A stretch of DNA of 33,465 bases from Anaerolineae bacterium (GCA_019912965.1 JAIOHM010000009.1:1-33465), one strand, 5' to 3'. Positions 16,881-26,139 are shown, counted from the first letter of the stretch. Program-made: numbers and translations. The notes: a model not told the origin generated them from the sequence alone.

Positions 16881-16896
16881 GAACGTTTGTACGTTC
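16881..16896 (+). promoter_or_regulatory. Candidate operator (LexA-like inverted repeat) at the uvrA start site
   Basis: GAACGT-TTGT-ACGTTC is a perfect 6-bp inverted repeat with a 4-nt spacer placed directly after the -10, where a repressor would block transcription. It resembles but does not equal the Gram-positive SOS box (GAAC-N4-GTTC); the GAAC/GTTC half-sites here are 8 nt apart. Confidence 0.5.
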
Positions 16897-16928
16897 CCCT
16901 CATGCCCGCTTAGAATAGGCAGGTAAAA

Positions 16929-19832
16929 ATGACTCAGGACAAGATTGTGGTGCGCGGCGCGCGCGAACATAACCTGAAGAATATTGATGTCGAAATTCCC
17001 CGCAATAAATTAGTGGTGATTACCGGGTTATCGGGTTCGGGCAAGTCCTCATTGGCGTTTGATACTATCTTCGCGGAAGGCCAGCGGCGGTATGTCGAAA
17101 GCCTGAGCGCCTATGCCCGTCAGTTCCTCGGTCAGATGGAAAAGCCGGATGTTGACCAGATCGAGGGCTTGAGTCCGGCGGTGTCGATTGACCAGAAAGG
17201 TGTCAGTCACAATCCCCGTTCGACCGTTGGAACAGTCACCGAAATTTATGACTACATGCGTCTGCTGTACGCGCGCATCGGCATTCCACACTGCCCGGTG
17301 TGCGGCGCAAAGGTCGAAGCACAGAGCGCACAGCAGATCGTGGACGAAGTGCAAAATTTACCGGATGGCTCGCGCATTCAGGTGCTTGCCCCGGTCATCA
17401 AAGGGCGCAAGGGCACCCACGAAAAAGTATTTGAAGATTTGCGGAAAGGCGGTTTCGTCCGCGCCCGTGTGGATGGTGAACTGCGCGACCTGAGCGATGA
17501 GATCACTATTGATCGGTACGTCATCCATAATATTGAAGTAGTGGTTGACCGCCTGATTGTGCGCAAATATGACGATTCGGCTGCCGAAGAAGCCCGCAGC
17601 GCCATTTCGCGGTTGACCGACTCGGTGGAAACGGCACTGGAAATTGGTGACGGTGTGGTGGTCATTAACAATTTGACCGAACCGCCAACTGATACCCTCT
17701 ACAGTGAACATCTGGCGTGTGTCAACGGACACGGCAGCATCCCAGAGATCGAGCCGCGCAGCTTCAGTTTCAACACCCCGACAGGCGCTTGCCCGGATTG
17801 TCAGGGGTTGGGGTTCAAACTGGAATTTGATCCCGAATTGATTGTGCCGAATCGGGAACTCAGCCTGACTCAGGGGGCAATCAGCGGCAACGGTTGGAAC
17901 TTCGAAGATGAAAATTCGTGGGGTTCGAACCTGATGCGCGGCATCTCTGGCGCTTACGGCTTCAGCATGGATACCCCGTGGAAAGAACTGAAACCTGAAC
18001 ATCAGAAGGTCATTCTGTACGGCACGAACGGTCAAAAAGTGCGGATGCGCTACTCCAACACGCGCGGGGACTACCGTGAGTATACGACTGCATTTGAAGG
18101 GGTCATCAACAATCTGGCGCGGCGCTACCGGGAAACGGGTTCGGAAGGAATGCGCGAACTGTTTGAGCAGTTTATGGCGCGCGTCCCTTGCCAGACCTGT
18201 AACGGCAAACGCCTACGCCCGGAAGCATTGGCGGTCACGGTAGCAGATCGTTCCATTTATGATATTACTCTGCTGCCCGTCGGTGAACTGGTCGATTGGG
18301 TAGATGGACTGCGCGGCAAGAATGGACAGGGTGCGCGGCTAACGGAACGTGAACAGGAAATCGCTTACCAGATTTTGAAAGAGATCGAAGCGCGGGTTGG
18401 TTTCCTGAATGATGTCGGTCTGAACTATCTGACATTGGGACGGTCGGCGGGTTCGCTTTCTGGCGGCGAAGCCCAGCGCATCCGGCTGGCAACCCAGATC
18501 GGCAGCCGCTTGACCGGTGTGCTATATGTGCTGGACGAACCGAGCATTGGTTTGCACCAGCGCGACAACGCCAAGCTGATTAACACGCTGATGGGAATGC
18601 GCGACCTCGGTAACACGCTGCTGGTGGTTGAACACGACGAAGAAACCATGCGCTGTGCTGATTGGTTGATCGATATGGGGCCGGGCGCAGGTGAATACGG
18701 CGGCCATATCGTTGCAGAAGGTACACCAGAACAGGTGATGAAGAACAAAGCCAGCCTGACAGGAGCTTATCTCTCTGGCCGCTTACAAATTGAGATACCG
18801 GAACAGCGGCGCGAAGGCAATGGCAAAGCGTTGGTGGTGCGCGGCGCGAAGGAAAATAACCTCAAGAACCTCGATGTGGCGATTCCGTTAGGCAAGCTGG
18901 TATGCATCACCGGCGTCAGCGGCAGTGGCAAAAGTACCTTGATGGTCGATATTCTTTACAACCGTCTGGCACAGGTCATCAACGGCAGCAAAGAACGCCC
19001 CGGTCAACATGAAACGATTGATGGCATCGACGAGATCGACAAGATCATCAACATTGACCAGTCCCCCATCGGGCGTACACCGCGCAGCAATCCCGGTACG
19101 TATACTAAAATGTTCGATGCTATCCGGTCACTGTTCGCGGAGATGCCAGAAAGCAAGATTCGCGGTTATACCACTGGACGCTTCAGCTTCAACGTCAAGG
19201 GCGGACGCTGCGAACACTGCGAAGGTCAGGGGCAGCTCAAGATCGAGATGCAGTTCCTGCCTGATATTTATGTGCAATGCGATGTGTGTCATGGCACACG
19301 CTACAATCGGGAAACATTGCAGGTGAAATATAAAGGCAAGAGCATCGCGGAAGTGTTGGATATGACCGTAACCGAAGGCTTGGAGTTCTTCACCAACATC
19401 CCGACGATCTTTACCAAGCTGCAAACGTTGGATGCAGTGGGGCTGGGTTACATCCGCATCGGGCAGCCCGCCACCACCCTCAGCGGCGGCGAGGCGCAGC
19501 GCATCAAACTGAGCCGCGAACTGAGCAAACGCGCCACCGGGCAAACACTCTATATTCTGGATGAACCCTCAACCGGGTTACACGCGGCGGATGTGAAACG
19601 GCTGATTCATGTATTGCAGCAGTTGGTGGATAACGGCAATACGGTGCTGGTGATCGAACACAATCTGGACATCATCAAGGTATCTGACTGGTTGATTGAT
19701 CTGGGGCCAGAAGGCGGCGATGGCGGCGGCGAGATCATCGCCATCGGGACGCCGGAAGAGGTGGCGCAGGTGGAACGCAGCCACACCGGGCAATATTTGC
19801 GCCCGTACTTGCAGACGATGGAAAAAGTGTAA
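16929..19832 (+). CDS. uvrA: Excinuclease ABC subunit A
   Basis: The 967-aa ATPase finds DNA damage in nucleotide excision repair. Two ABC units are complete: Walker A GLSGSGKSSLAF and GVSGSGKSTLMV; signatures SLSGGEAQRIRLATQ and TLSGGEAQRIKLSREL; Walker B VLDEPSIGLH and ILDEPSTGLH. Zinc-binding Cys pairs are present (CPVCG; CPDCQGLG with later CQTCNGKR; CEHCEGQG with CDVCHGTRY). Start ATG 16929 follows GGCAGGT. Length is normal. Promoter and candidate operator lie at 16851-16896. uvrB and uvrC are not in the window. Confidence 0.98.
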   Translation: MTQDKIVVRGAREHNLKNIDVEIPRNKLVVITGLSGSGKSSLAFDTIFAEGQRRYVESLSAYARQFLGQMEKPDVDQIEGLSPAVSIDQKGVSHNPRSTVGTVTEIYDYMRLLYARIGIPHCPVCGAKVEAQSAQQIVDEVQNLPDGSRIQVLAPVIKGRKGTHEKVFEDLRKGGFVRARVDGELRDLSDEITIDRYVIHNIEVVVDRLIVRKYDDSAAEEARSAISRLTDSVETALEIGDGVVVINNLTEPPTDTLYSEHLACVNGHGSIPEIEPRSFSFNTPTGACPDCQGLGFKLEFDPELIVPNRELSLTQGAISGNGWNFEDENSWGSNLMRGISGAYGFSMDTPWKELKPEHQKVILYGTNGQKVRMRYSNTRGDYREYTTAFEGVINNLARRYRETGSEGMRELFEQFMARVPCQTCNGKRLRPEALAVTVADRSIYDITLLPVGELVDWVDGLRGKNGQGARLTEREQEIAYQILKEIEARVGFLNDVGLNYLTLGRSAGSLSGGEAQRIRLATQIGSRLTGVLYVLDEPSIGLHQRDNAKLINTLMGMRDLGNTLLVVEHDEETMRCADWLIDMGPGAGEYGGHIVAEGTPEQVMKNKASLTGAYLSGRLQIEIPEQRREGNGKALVVRGAKENNLKNLDVAIPLGKLVCITGVSGSGKSTLMVDILYNRLAQVINGSKERPGQHETIDGIDEIDKIINIDQSPIGRTPRSNPGTYTKMFDAIRSLFAEMPESKIRGYTTGRFSFNVKGGRCEHCEGQGQLKIEMQFLPDIYVQCDVCHGTRYNRETLQVKYKGKSIAEVLDMTVTEGLEFFTNIPTIFTKLQTLDAVGLGYIRIGQPATTLSGGEAQRIKLSRELSKRATGQTLYILDEPSTGLHAADVKRLIHVLQQLVDNGNTVLVIEHNLDIIKVSDWLIDLGPEGGDGGGEIIAIGTPEEVAQVERSHTGQYLRPYLQTMEKV

Positions 19833-19846
19833 TGATGGGGCGGGGT

Positions 19847-20287
19847 TCAGCCCTGCCCTATACCTGACCAATCATCGCTTGCCAGCAGACGATTCCAGTT
19901 TATGTCTTTTGCGATGCCGGGTTTGAGCGTCTCCAAATAAGCTACCGCTTCTTCGGGCGTGTTCCATATTTCATGATGTTCGCTGGATTGTTTGGCAAAC
20001 ATCGAAAACGTGGAAACCAGCATGGCGGAAACCGGACTGCGGCTGAAAGCAGTACTATCTGCCCAATGTGGATGTTTGGTCAGCGCAGCTAAGTGCTGGA
20101 TAATCCGCATGTCCATAATACGCCCATAGCGCAAATCGGAGATGAAATACACTCCACTCTCGGCACTATCCAGCAGCATTTTCAGACCATCTATAAATTC
20201 ACTTTCGGGATGTCCTCCAGCGGTTGGCGCAGCATACCATTTGATATACACCAATTCACTTGAGAGTTTTAGGGTTCGATAAAACAC
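19847..20287 (-). CDS. Hypothetical protein, STAS/SpoIIAA-like fold possible
   Basis: The 146-aa soluble protein has a first strand pair (YRTLKLSSELVYIKWYA), a helix FIDGLKMLLDSAESG, a strand VYFISDLRYG, a helix MDMRIIQHLAALTKHPHW, a strand VSAMLVSTFSMFAK, and IWNTPEEAVAYLE at the end. This alternating order, and the W-x-T-P-E-E-A-x-x-x-L ending, are seen in SpoIIAA-like/STAS-type proteins of Chloroflexota; I give that as a weak suggestion only. It is convergent with uvrA, 14 bp away, without a visible terminator. Confidence 0.7.
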   Translation of the reverse strand: MFYRTLKLSSELVYIKWYAAPTAGGHPESEFIDGLKMLLDSAESGVYFISDLRYGRIMDMRIIQHLAALTKHPHWADSTAFSRSPVSAMLVSTFSMFAKQSSEHHEIWNTPEEAVAYLETLKPGIAKDINWNRLLASDDWSGIGQG

Positions 20288-20367
20288 AGTCTGTCCTCGA
20301 CTAACTACAAGATCTCATTCTTTTAGAATAGTAACATAGCCCCAAAACCATTTCCCATGAATTCCGT

Positions 20368-20411
20368 CAAAATAATCAAAAGGACGAGATGGGTAGAACC
20401 CACCTCGTCCT
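20368..20411 (-). terminator. Intrinsic terminator after the cytochrome c gene
   Basis: Stem AGGACGAG-AT-GGGT with ACCC-AC-CTCGTCCT (20381-20411), followed on the minus strand by TTTTGATTATTTT. Confidence 0.8.
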
Positions 20412-20437
20412 CAATGGGCGTCACCGATCAGTTATAT

Positions 20438-20857
20438 CTACAGGGTCAGCAGGTAAGCAACCAGATCAGCCACATCCTGCGGTGAAAGTTGTTCCCCATA
20501 ACGGCTGTACATCAGATTGCGGTAGCCTTGCACAAGGAACTCGGAGGGATGAACAATGCTCTGATGTATGTAAGCTACAGCTTCAAGACCCTCGATGCGC
20601 TCCCCTGCGCGGTCGGCGATTCCGTTCAAGTTCGGCCCCAAAACAACGACCCCGGTACCTGATTGAGTCTGATGACAGGTTGAGCAGGCAGGTGCATCAC
20701 TCCGCCCATTCTTGAAGAGTTCCTCGCCCCGCACAGCATCGCCTGCCACCTGCTCCACTGCGGGTTCGGCATTGGTTGGCATCACCCCTTTGGGCGTCGA
20801 AGAACAAGCTGCAACACAGAGTACAATGAAAACGAGGGTGATGAACCGTTGATGCAT
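20438..20857 (-). CDS. Lipoprotein cytochrome c (single heme)
   Basis: The 139-aa protein has a lipoprotein signal (lipobox VAAC, Cys18) and a class I cytochrome c domain with heme site CSTCH (C59, C62, H63), GPNLNGIADRAG, and the sixth ligand Met117 in YRNLMYSRYGEQLSPQDVAD, the usual C-terminal helix. It would be an electron carrier held on the outer face of the membrane. It lies downstream of the ScyD-like gene on the same strand, with a hairpin between them, and ends at the terminator at 20368-20411. Confidence 0.92.
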   Translation of the reverse strand: MHQRFITLVFIVLCVAACSSTPKGVMPTNAEPAVEQVAGDAVRGEELFKNGRSDAPACSTCHQTQSGTGVVVLGPNLNGIADRAGERIEGLEAVAYIHQSIVHPSEFLVQGYRNLMYSRYGEQLSPQDVADLVAYLLTL

Positions 20858-20892
20858 GATTTTGTTGACCCCTTCAATAACGAAGCATCAAA

Positions 20893-20914
20893 GGGGCATC
20901 CCGCAGGACGCCCC
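20893..20914 (-). terminator. Hairpin between ScyD-like and cytochrome c genes (weak terminator or attenuator)
   Basis: Minus-strand GGGGCGTCC pairs with GGATGCCCC (one G-U) around TGCG, followed only by TTTGATG. It could lower expression of the downstream cytochrome gene relative to the propeller gene. Confidence 0.5.
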
Positions 20915-20925
20915 ATCCGTATAGA

Positions 20926-21954
20926 CTAGCCCAGCGTAATTTTCAGGATTTCACCTGCGGTAGGCTCTGCGAAAGCCGACCCTACGCTCACATACAGATT
21001 GCCATCCGCATCTTGTGCCAGACCGAACGGCGTGTACAGACCTTCAGCAACCGGAGTTGCGCCTTCTGCCGTGACTTTAACCACGTTCCCGGAAATCGGG
21101 TTTGGCCCCTGCTCAGTCATTTCGGTGAGCAACTGTACCGCATACAGACTGCCATCCTGCGCCAGCAGAATATCGGTCACAGCCGTCAAATTCGAGAAGG
21201 TTTCAATCAGGGTGCTACCATCCGCCGACCAGTGTTCAATGTGTCCAGCACCGGGGGCAATACCAATGCCCAAGAAACCAACATAGAAGCTACCATCTTC
21301 AGCAAATTCAATAGCAGTTGGAACGGTGGCCTCTGTCCAGGCATGAACTGTAGTCAGACCTTCTTCTTCCGTCCAGCCCAGCAGCGCATTGGCGCCTGTA
21401 TCGATAATATACAGTTTGCCATCCGGGCCCATCGCAATATCTGAAGGATTGCTATAGATTTCTTCGGTTTCGTCCGGGTTATTGGCCTGTTCGTGCGCTA
21501 AAAGATCAATGTAGTGCTTGACACGTCCTGTAGCACGATCGACTTCAACAATTGCATCGCTGAAAACGGTCAAATTCTGGTGTTCAGAAAGCACCAACCA
21601 GATCGAATCACCAACCGGGTAAGCACGCTGCACACCCAGACCAGCACCTTCAAATGGCAGGAATGCGCTCGAAAGATTACCAATAACGACCGATACGGTG
21701 CCATCCGGGGCAACCATCGAAACCTGGCTGGTCAGACCAGCAGTAATCTGTGCTCCCTCAACTTCAGTCACAATCTTATCACCACCCGCGCCAGCTTCTG
21801 CGACAAACAGATTGCCATCGACATCGAATGCCAGCCCACGCGGGAAAGCAAAACCGCTGGCAAAAGCAACCCCTTCGTCCTGAGCAAAGGTTGGCACAAC
21901 AGCCACCGTCAAACTCAAGATCATGATCAAAAATAGAATAGACTTCCGTAACAT
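20926..21954 (-). CDS. ScyD/ScyE-like secreted beta-propeller (NHL/SMP-30 type)
   Basis: The 342-aa exported protein starts at ATG 21952-21954, where AAGGAGAT is well placed; residues 1-24 form the signal peptide (SILFLIMILSLTVAVVPTFA). The rest consists of repeated propeller blades with D-x-D/P-D-G-x-L-Y/F-V/I motifs: FDVDGNLFVAEAG, MGPDGKLYIIDTG, FAEDGSFYVGFLG, LAQDGSLYAVQLL, QDADGNLYVSVGS. ScyD/ScyE-type proteins are named after scytonemin gene clusters, but this wide family is of unknown activity; it may bind a small ligand or be a dehydrogenase-like partner of the cytochrome encoded next to it. Confidence 0.88.
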   Translation of the reverse strand: MLRKSILFLIMILSLTVAVVPTFAQDEGVAFASGFAFPRGLAFDVDGNLFVAEAGAGGDKIVTEVEGAQITAGLTSQVSMVAPDGTVSVVIGNLSSAFLPFEGAGLGVQRAYPVGDSIWLVLSEHQNLTVFSDAIVEVDRATGRVKHYIDLLAHEQANNPDETEEIYSNPSDIAMGPDGKLYIIDTGANALLGWTEEEGLTTVHAWTEATVPTAIEFAEDGSFYVGFLGIGIAPGAGHIEHWSADGSTLIETFSNLTAVTDILLAQDGSLYAVQLLTEMTEQGPNPISGNVVKVTAEGATPVAEGLYTPFGLAQDADGNLYVSVGSAFAEPTAGEILKITLG

Positions 21955-22023
21955 GGATTGATCTCCTTGTATGAGTTGTGTAAGTTCACCGATTTTGGAA
22001 CGTGGTGAATTCAATCTGAACTC

Positions 22024-22029
22024 ATTATA
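22024..22029 (-). promoter_or_regulatory. Candidate -10 of the ScyD-like/cytochrome c unit
   Basis: Minus-strand TATAAT, perfect -10 consensus, with transcript start near 22017. No clear -35. Confidence 0.4.
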
Positions 22030-22253
22030 GTCATATCATCATATTGAACTGCCCAGCGAATGATGGACATATACCCCGATTTTCGACGGATTATGGATAT
22101 CAGACTAAAGATGGATGCATAAAATTCCATTGTAAATGACATTCTTCAGCTTAAAAATAAGTCATTCCTCCATATATACAATTTACACAAGCAAAACTGA
22201 GCAATTTGCATAATTTCACGAAAAATTTACTTCCTTAACTCTAGATGCTCGGT

Positions 22254-22259
22254 TATACT
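22254..22259 (+). promoter_or_regulatory. Candidate -10 of gdhA
   Basis: TATACT (5/6 to consensus) 75 bp upstream of the gdhA start. The 17-bp position upstream (TTCCTT) is not a convincing -35. Confidence 0.4.
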
Positions 22260-22333
22260 GAACATAAGAACAGGTGGTTTTTTAATGCAAATTTGACAAC
22301 CCCGGATTTTCCGGCGGAGGAGTTAGAACAAAG

Positions 22334-23623
22334 ATGGTCGTTTCACTCAACCACGCCCATAACACAACAATTGAAGAAATTCCCAGCGCCTACCAGACTG
22401 CTTTGGCGCAGTATGACCGGGCAGTCAGTCGTCTGGATTTGGACGAAAATGTAGTGGAGTTTATGCGCTGGCCACGCCGCGAGTTCACTGTCAATTTCCC
22501 AGTACGGCGTGACGATGGCCGCATCGAAATGTTTACAGGTTACCGGGTGCATCACAGCACGATTATGGGACCGTCAAAAGGCGGCGTCCGCTATAGCCTG
22601 AACGTGACACTGGACGAAGTGCGCGCACTGGCGATGTGGATGACCTGGAAATGCTCACTGGTCAACCTGCCGTACGGCGGCGCGAAAGGCGGCGTACTGG
22701 TAGACCCCAAAACGCTCAGTATGCGCGAAAAAGAAGGACTCACCCGCCGTTATACCGCTGAACTCATTCCCCTGATTAGCCCGCAAATGGACATCCCTGC
22801 CCCGGACATGGGCACTGGCCCACAGGAAATGGCCTGGATGATGGATACTTACAGTATGACAGTCGGTTATTCCGTCCCGGCCATCGTGACGGGCAAACCG
22901 ATCAATATTGGCGGCAGTCAGGGACGCGCGGAAGCTACCGGGCGCGGCGTCATCATCTGCATGATTGAAGCCCTCAAGCGGCGCGGCATTATTGACGAAT
23001 CGAACATCACCATTGCCATTCAGGGTTTTGGCAATGTCGGTTCGCACGCCGCCGCCTATGCCCAGGAACTGGGTTTCAAGGTTGTGGCCGTCAGCGATAT
23101 TGACGGCGGCATCTATAACGCGAACGGGCTGGATATTCCGGCGGTGCAGAAATATATGGCACAAAACCGGACACTCGCTGGCTTCCCCGGCGCGGATACT
23201 GTGACTAATGCCGAACTGCTCACCCTGCCCTGCGATGTTCTCATCCCGGCAGCAATGGAAGGGCAAATTACGGAACACAACGCCCCGCACCTGCGTACCA
23301 AGATGATCGTAGAGGGCGCAAACGGCCCAACCACCACTGAAGCCGATGACATCATTAATGATCGCGGCATCCTCCTGGTGCCGGATATTTTGGCGAACGC
23401 GGGCGGTGTGACCGTTTCGTATTTCGAGTGGGTACAAGGGATGCAGGAATTCTTCTGGGACATTGAAGAAGTCTTCCGCAATCTGGAGCGTATCCTGATC
23501 CGCAGTTACGACGGTACAGCTCAAATGATGGAAAAGCATGGCGTCGATATGCGAACTGCCGCACAAATGACAGCCATCCAGCGCGTAGCCGACGCGCTGC
23601 AAACACGTGGTTTCTACCCGTAG
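22334..23623 (+). CDS. gdhA: Glutamate dehydrogenase (Glu/Leu/Phe/Val dehydrogenase family)
   Basis: The 429-aa NAD(P)-dependent enzyme interconverts glutamate and 2-oxoglutarate plus ammonia. Motifs: GPSKGGVRYS, WKCSLVNLPYGGAKGGV with K106 and catalytic K118, PAPDMGTGPQEMAWMMDTY, the dinucleotide-binding GFGNVG, and EGANGPTTTEAD. Start ATG 22334 has GGAGGAG at 22316-22322 (a slightly long 11-nt spacing). Length fits the 410-430 aa hexameric type. Its stop is followed by a terminator. Neither gltBD nor glnA is near; cofactor choice cannot be read. Confidence 0.96.
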   Translation: MVVSLNHAHNTTIEEIPSAYQTALAQYDRAVSRLDLDENVVEFMRWPRREFTVNFPVRRDDGRIEMFTGYRVHHSTIMGPSKGGVRYSLNVTLDEVRALAMWMTWKCSLVNLPYGGAKGGVLVDPKTLSMREKEGLTRRYTAELIPLISPQMDIPAPDMGTGPQEMAWMMDTYSMTVGYSVPAIVTGKPINIGGSQGRAEATGRGVIICMIEALKRRGIIDESNITIAIQGFGNVGSHAAAYAQELGFKVVAVSDIDGGIYNANGLDIPAVQKYMAQNRTLAGFPGADTVTNAELLTLPCDVLIPAAMEGQITEHNAPHLRTKMIVEGANGPTTTEADDIINDRGILLVPDILANAGGVTVSYFEWVQGMQEFFWDIEEVFRNLERILIRSYDGTAQMMEKHGVDMRTAAQMTAIQRVADALQTRGFYP

Positions 23624-23653
23624 ACCAACGGATAGAATGTAGGTCAACCGGAT

Positions 23654-23687
23654 AAAGGCGCTCGATTGGGCGCCTTTGTCTTTCCTG
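23654..23687 (+). terminator. Intrinsic terminator of gdhA
   Basis: Perfect 8-bp stem AAAGGCGC (23654-23661) and GCGCCTTT (23670-23677), loop TCGATTGG, then GTCTTTCCT. Confidence 0.75.
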
Positions 23688-23756
23688 AGACACGCTACCA
23701 ATCCGGCTGTGAGCAGTTACAATAGGTTCATTTACAAATACAGTCGGAGTCCCTTC

Positions 23757-25922
23757 TTGAATATCCTCGACCAACTTAAGCAGTTTTTCGGCATCCGCAC
23801 CGTACAGATTATTCCCCCTCGCCCCGAAATGACTGCCCTTCGTGAAGCTGTGGACGCTGGACAGCGCGCCAAACGTGCCGAAGATTATCCGCGTGCGCTG
23901 GAAGCCCTCGGTCGGGCGATGCAACTGGCAGTTACCAGCGGCGATACCACCGCCATCGCGGTCATCGCGCTCAATCAGGCAGAAGTTTATATGGGACAAG
24001 CCCGATGGGAAGACGCCCGCGAACTGCTGGAAAACACTTATCAGGCCGCGCAGACCGCCCGCCAGCGAACCCAAATGGCCTACATGCTCAATACCCTCGG
24101 CGCACTCGCGCAGGCGCAGGGCGAATGGGACGACGCCCAAAAATATTATGAGGACGCGCTGGATATGGCGCGCACCACCCGCGCGACCGGAGCGGAAGGC
24201 CGGGCGATGGGCTTTCTGGCGGATACTTACTTACACAACGCCAATGCCAGCTACGCCATCCATCTGCTACGGGATGCCCTGCCCAAGCTGAACATGACAG
24301 GCGACATCGAACTAAGCAGTTATTTCGTTGGGCAGCTCGGTGAGGCGCTCATCGCCAGCGGACAGGTGATGGAAGGTCAGCAAATGCTTGACCGCGCGCT
24401 GCGGCTGGCTAAACAGATGGGTTACCGAAAATATGAACGCCTGTGGGGAATGGCGTTGGGCGAACGCTTGTTGGCTGAAGGGCGGATAGCCGATGCCCAA
24501 AAATATTATCAGGAAGCCTTGAGCCTGTTTGATACTACCCGCCCCAACACTGCTTATATCGCGGCGTTGTGTCAGATGAGCAAGGTCTGCTTAAGCCTGC
24601 GCGACAACGATGGGGCACTGCAATATGCCACACAGGCGGTTGAACACAGCGACGGGCTGGATGAGTCCGCGCAGGCGGAAGTCAATGGAGCGATAGGCGT
24701 TGTACTGGTCGCCCGGAAAGCCTATGCCGAGGCTATCCCGCATCTGGAAAAAGCAGACGAGGCTTATTCCCGGCTCAAACTGGAAAAAACAGCTTTCTCT
24801 GAAACCGACATTGTACGCAATCTGGCGGCAGCCTATGCCGAGAATGGTGACCCGGATGCGGCAGTACGCATTTATCAGCAGGCAGCCAAACGCGCCGAAG
24901 CATCTGGCATCAAACTGGAAGTTGCCCAAGCACACCGCGATCTGGGTCTGCATCTGCTCCGGCGGCGCAAAATGGCCGAGGCCATCCGCGAATGGACAAC
25001 AGCCTTAAACATCTACGAAGCCGAACGGCAGACGCAACAGGTCGCGCGGTTGTACTGCGACATCGCGGCTGCAAGGCGATTTTTAGGTCAGGGCGCACGG
25101 GCATTGAAGGATTATGAACAGGCACTCATGCTCCTGAGCAGCCTGAACGAGGATTGGGAAACGCGCGGATTGGTGCTGGCAAATGCTGCTACTGCATATG
25201 TCGATCAGGGCGATATTGACTCTGCCGACTCGTTCTTTAACGAAACGATTGCCATTGCCCGACGTGTAGGCGACGAAGCCGCCGAGGCCACCCGGCGTGG
25301 GAATTACGGCTGGTTTCTGCTGATGACAGGCCGCCCACAGCAGGCACTTTCCACACTGGAATACGCGCTGCGGATGAGTGAAAACCTCGGATTGGAACTT
25401 CAGGCCGCCATTCAGACCGACAATTTAGGCTTGACACACGATGCGTTGAACGCGTATCCGAGGGCGTTGGAACTTCATCAGGAAGCCCAAAAGCGGGTTG
25501 CTTTGCTCGACCAGCCGCATTGGGAAAGTGCCTTCCGGGTCAACGAAGCCAATACGCAATTAGCGTTGGGGGAAGTTGATAAAGCGATAGGGTTATATGA
25601 AAAAGTATTGGAGCAGGCGCGAATCGATACAGACGCCGAAGTGATTATTCGGGCACTCATTGGACGGGCAAGGGCATCCATCCAGCAGGGGCAGCCAACC
25701 GAGGCAACCCCCTGGTTAAACGAAGCTACTATGCTGGCGCGCAAGGCCGATATGCGATTGCTGCTGGCCGAAAGCCTGAGCGCAGCCAGTGAGCAACAGG
25801 CTGCCCTTCAAGAACGTGAGCGGGCAATAACTTCATGGGAAGAAGCCCGCAAATTATTCACTATGCTCCATGCGCCACAGGGCAAAAACCAGCCTGCATG
25901 GTTGAGCGCCGAATCTGTTTAA
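23757..25922 (+). CDS. Large tetratricopeptide repeat protein
   Basis: The 721-aa soluble protein consists almost wholly of TPR hairpins of about 34-40 residues, for example DYPRALEALGRAMQLA, ALAQAQGEWDDAQKYYEDAL, YAEAIPHLEKADEAYSRL, GDPDAAVRIYQQAAKRAE, DSADSFFNETIAIARRVGD, QALSTLEYALRMSENLG and AIGLYEKVLEQAR. No effector, kinase or DNA-binding domain is fused. The start is TTG 23757 with CGGAG seven nt upstream; a longer frame would begin inside the gdhA terminator (23676) and is rejected. TPR arrays bind proteins; the partner is unknown. A 68-aa gene on the other strand follows convergently. Confidence 0.88.
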   Translation: MNILDQLKQFFGIRTVQIIPPRPEMTALREAVDAGQRAKRAEDYPRALEALGRAMQLAVTSGDTTAIAVIALNQAEVYMGQARWEDARELLENTYQAAQTARQRTQMAYMLNTLGALAQAQGEWDDAQKYYEDALDMARTTRATGAEGRAMGFLADTYLHNANASYAIHLLRDALPKLNMTGDIELSSYFVGQLGEALIASGQVMEGQQMLDRALRLAKQMGYRKYERLWGMALGERLLAEGRIADAQKYYQEALSLFDTTRPNTAYIAALCQMSKVCLSLRDNDGALQYATQAVEHSDGLDESAQAEVNGAIGVVLVARKAYAEAIPHLEKADEAYSRLKLEKTAFSETDIVRNLAAAYAENGDPDAAVRIYQQAAKRAEASGIKLEVAQAHRDLGLHLLRRRKMAEAIREWTTALNIYEAERQTQQVARLYCDIAAARRFLGQGARALKDYEQALMLLSSLNEDWETRGLVLANAATAYVDQGDIDSADSFFNETIAIARRVGDEAAEATRRGNYGWFLLMTGRPQQALSTLEYALRMSENLGLELQAAIQTDNLGLTHDALNAYPRALELHQEAQKRVALLDQPHWESAFRVNEANTQLALGEVDKAIGLYEKVLEQARIDTDAEVIIRALIGRARASIQQGQPTEATPWLNEATMLARKADMRLLLAESLSAASEQQAALQERERAITSWEEARKLFTMLHAPQGKNQPAWLSAESV

Positions 25923-25932
25923 GATTGGCTCG

Positions 25933-26139
25933 TTAGCTCATTTCAAACGGACTCTGGATGATATTGCCTTCCGGCGACACCACACTCAGAATACGGCTAC
26001 CATGTGCTTCTTCCAGATTCGCCCACAGCCGTTTCAAAAGCTGTTCACGGCGCGGATGTTCAAGCTGTGAATCCTCTAATGCAGTTTCGATCTGTTCCAG
26101 AGCAGAAATTTCGCGGGGTGTTGGGTTGAACCATGCCAT
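25933..26139 (-). CDS. Small hypothetical protein, 68 aa
   Basis: Helical 68-aa protein (ISALEQIETALEDSQLEHPR, then QLLKRLWANLEEAHGS) ending in a beta pair (RILSVVSPEGNIIQSPFEMS). GAGGAAT lies seven nt before the ATG at 26137-26139, which supports translation. No family recognised. Convergent with the TPR gene, 10 bp away. Confidence 0.6.
   Translation of the reverse strand: MAWFNPTPREISALEQIETALEDSQLEHPRREQLLKRLWANLEEAHGSRILSVVSPEGNIIQSPFEMS

Larger units (their letters stand above)
21955..22333. other. AT-rich divergent intergenic region (ScyD-like / gdhA)
   Basis: No gene is seen in these 379 bp. It holds a minus-strand TATAAT (22024-22029) 70 bp before the ScyD-like start, a plus-strand TATACT (22254-22259) before gdhA, an inverted repeat TTCACC (21985-21990) / GGTGAA (22004-22009) in the ScyD-like leader, and ATGAC/GTCAT around 22135-22165. 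GC content drops clearly below that of the flanking genes. Confidence 0.6.

Noticed and set aside
17358..18035. 225-aa frame opposite uvrA
   Set aside because: Antisense shadow of uvrA with low-complexity, non-family sequence and no ribosome site.
22655..23701. 348-aa frame opposite gdhA
   Set aside because: It is entirely antisense to a gene with full catalytic motifs, and its protein has no recognisable pattern; high coding bias of gdhA creates it.
23355..24140. 261-aa frame opposite the gdhA/TPR junction
   Set aside because: Spans a terminator and two genes on the other strand; no family features.
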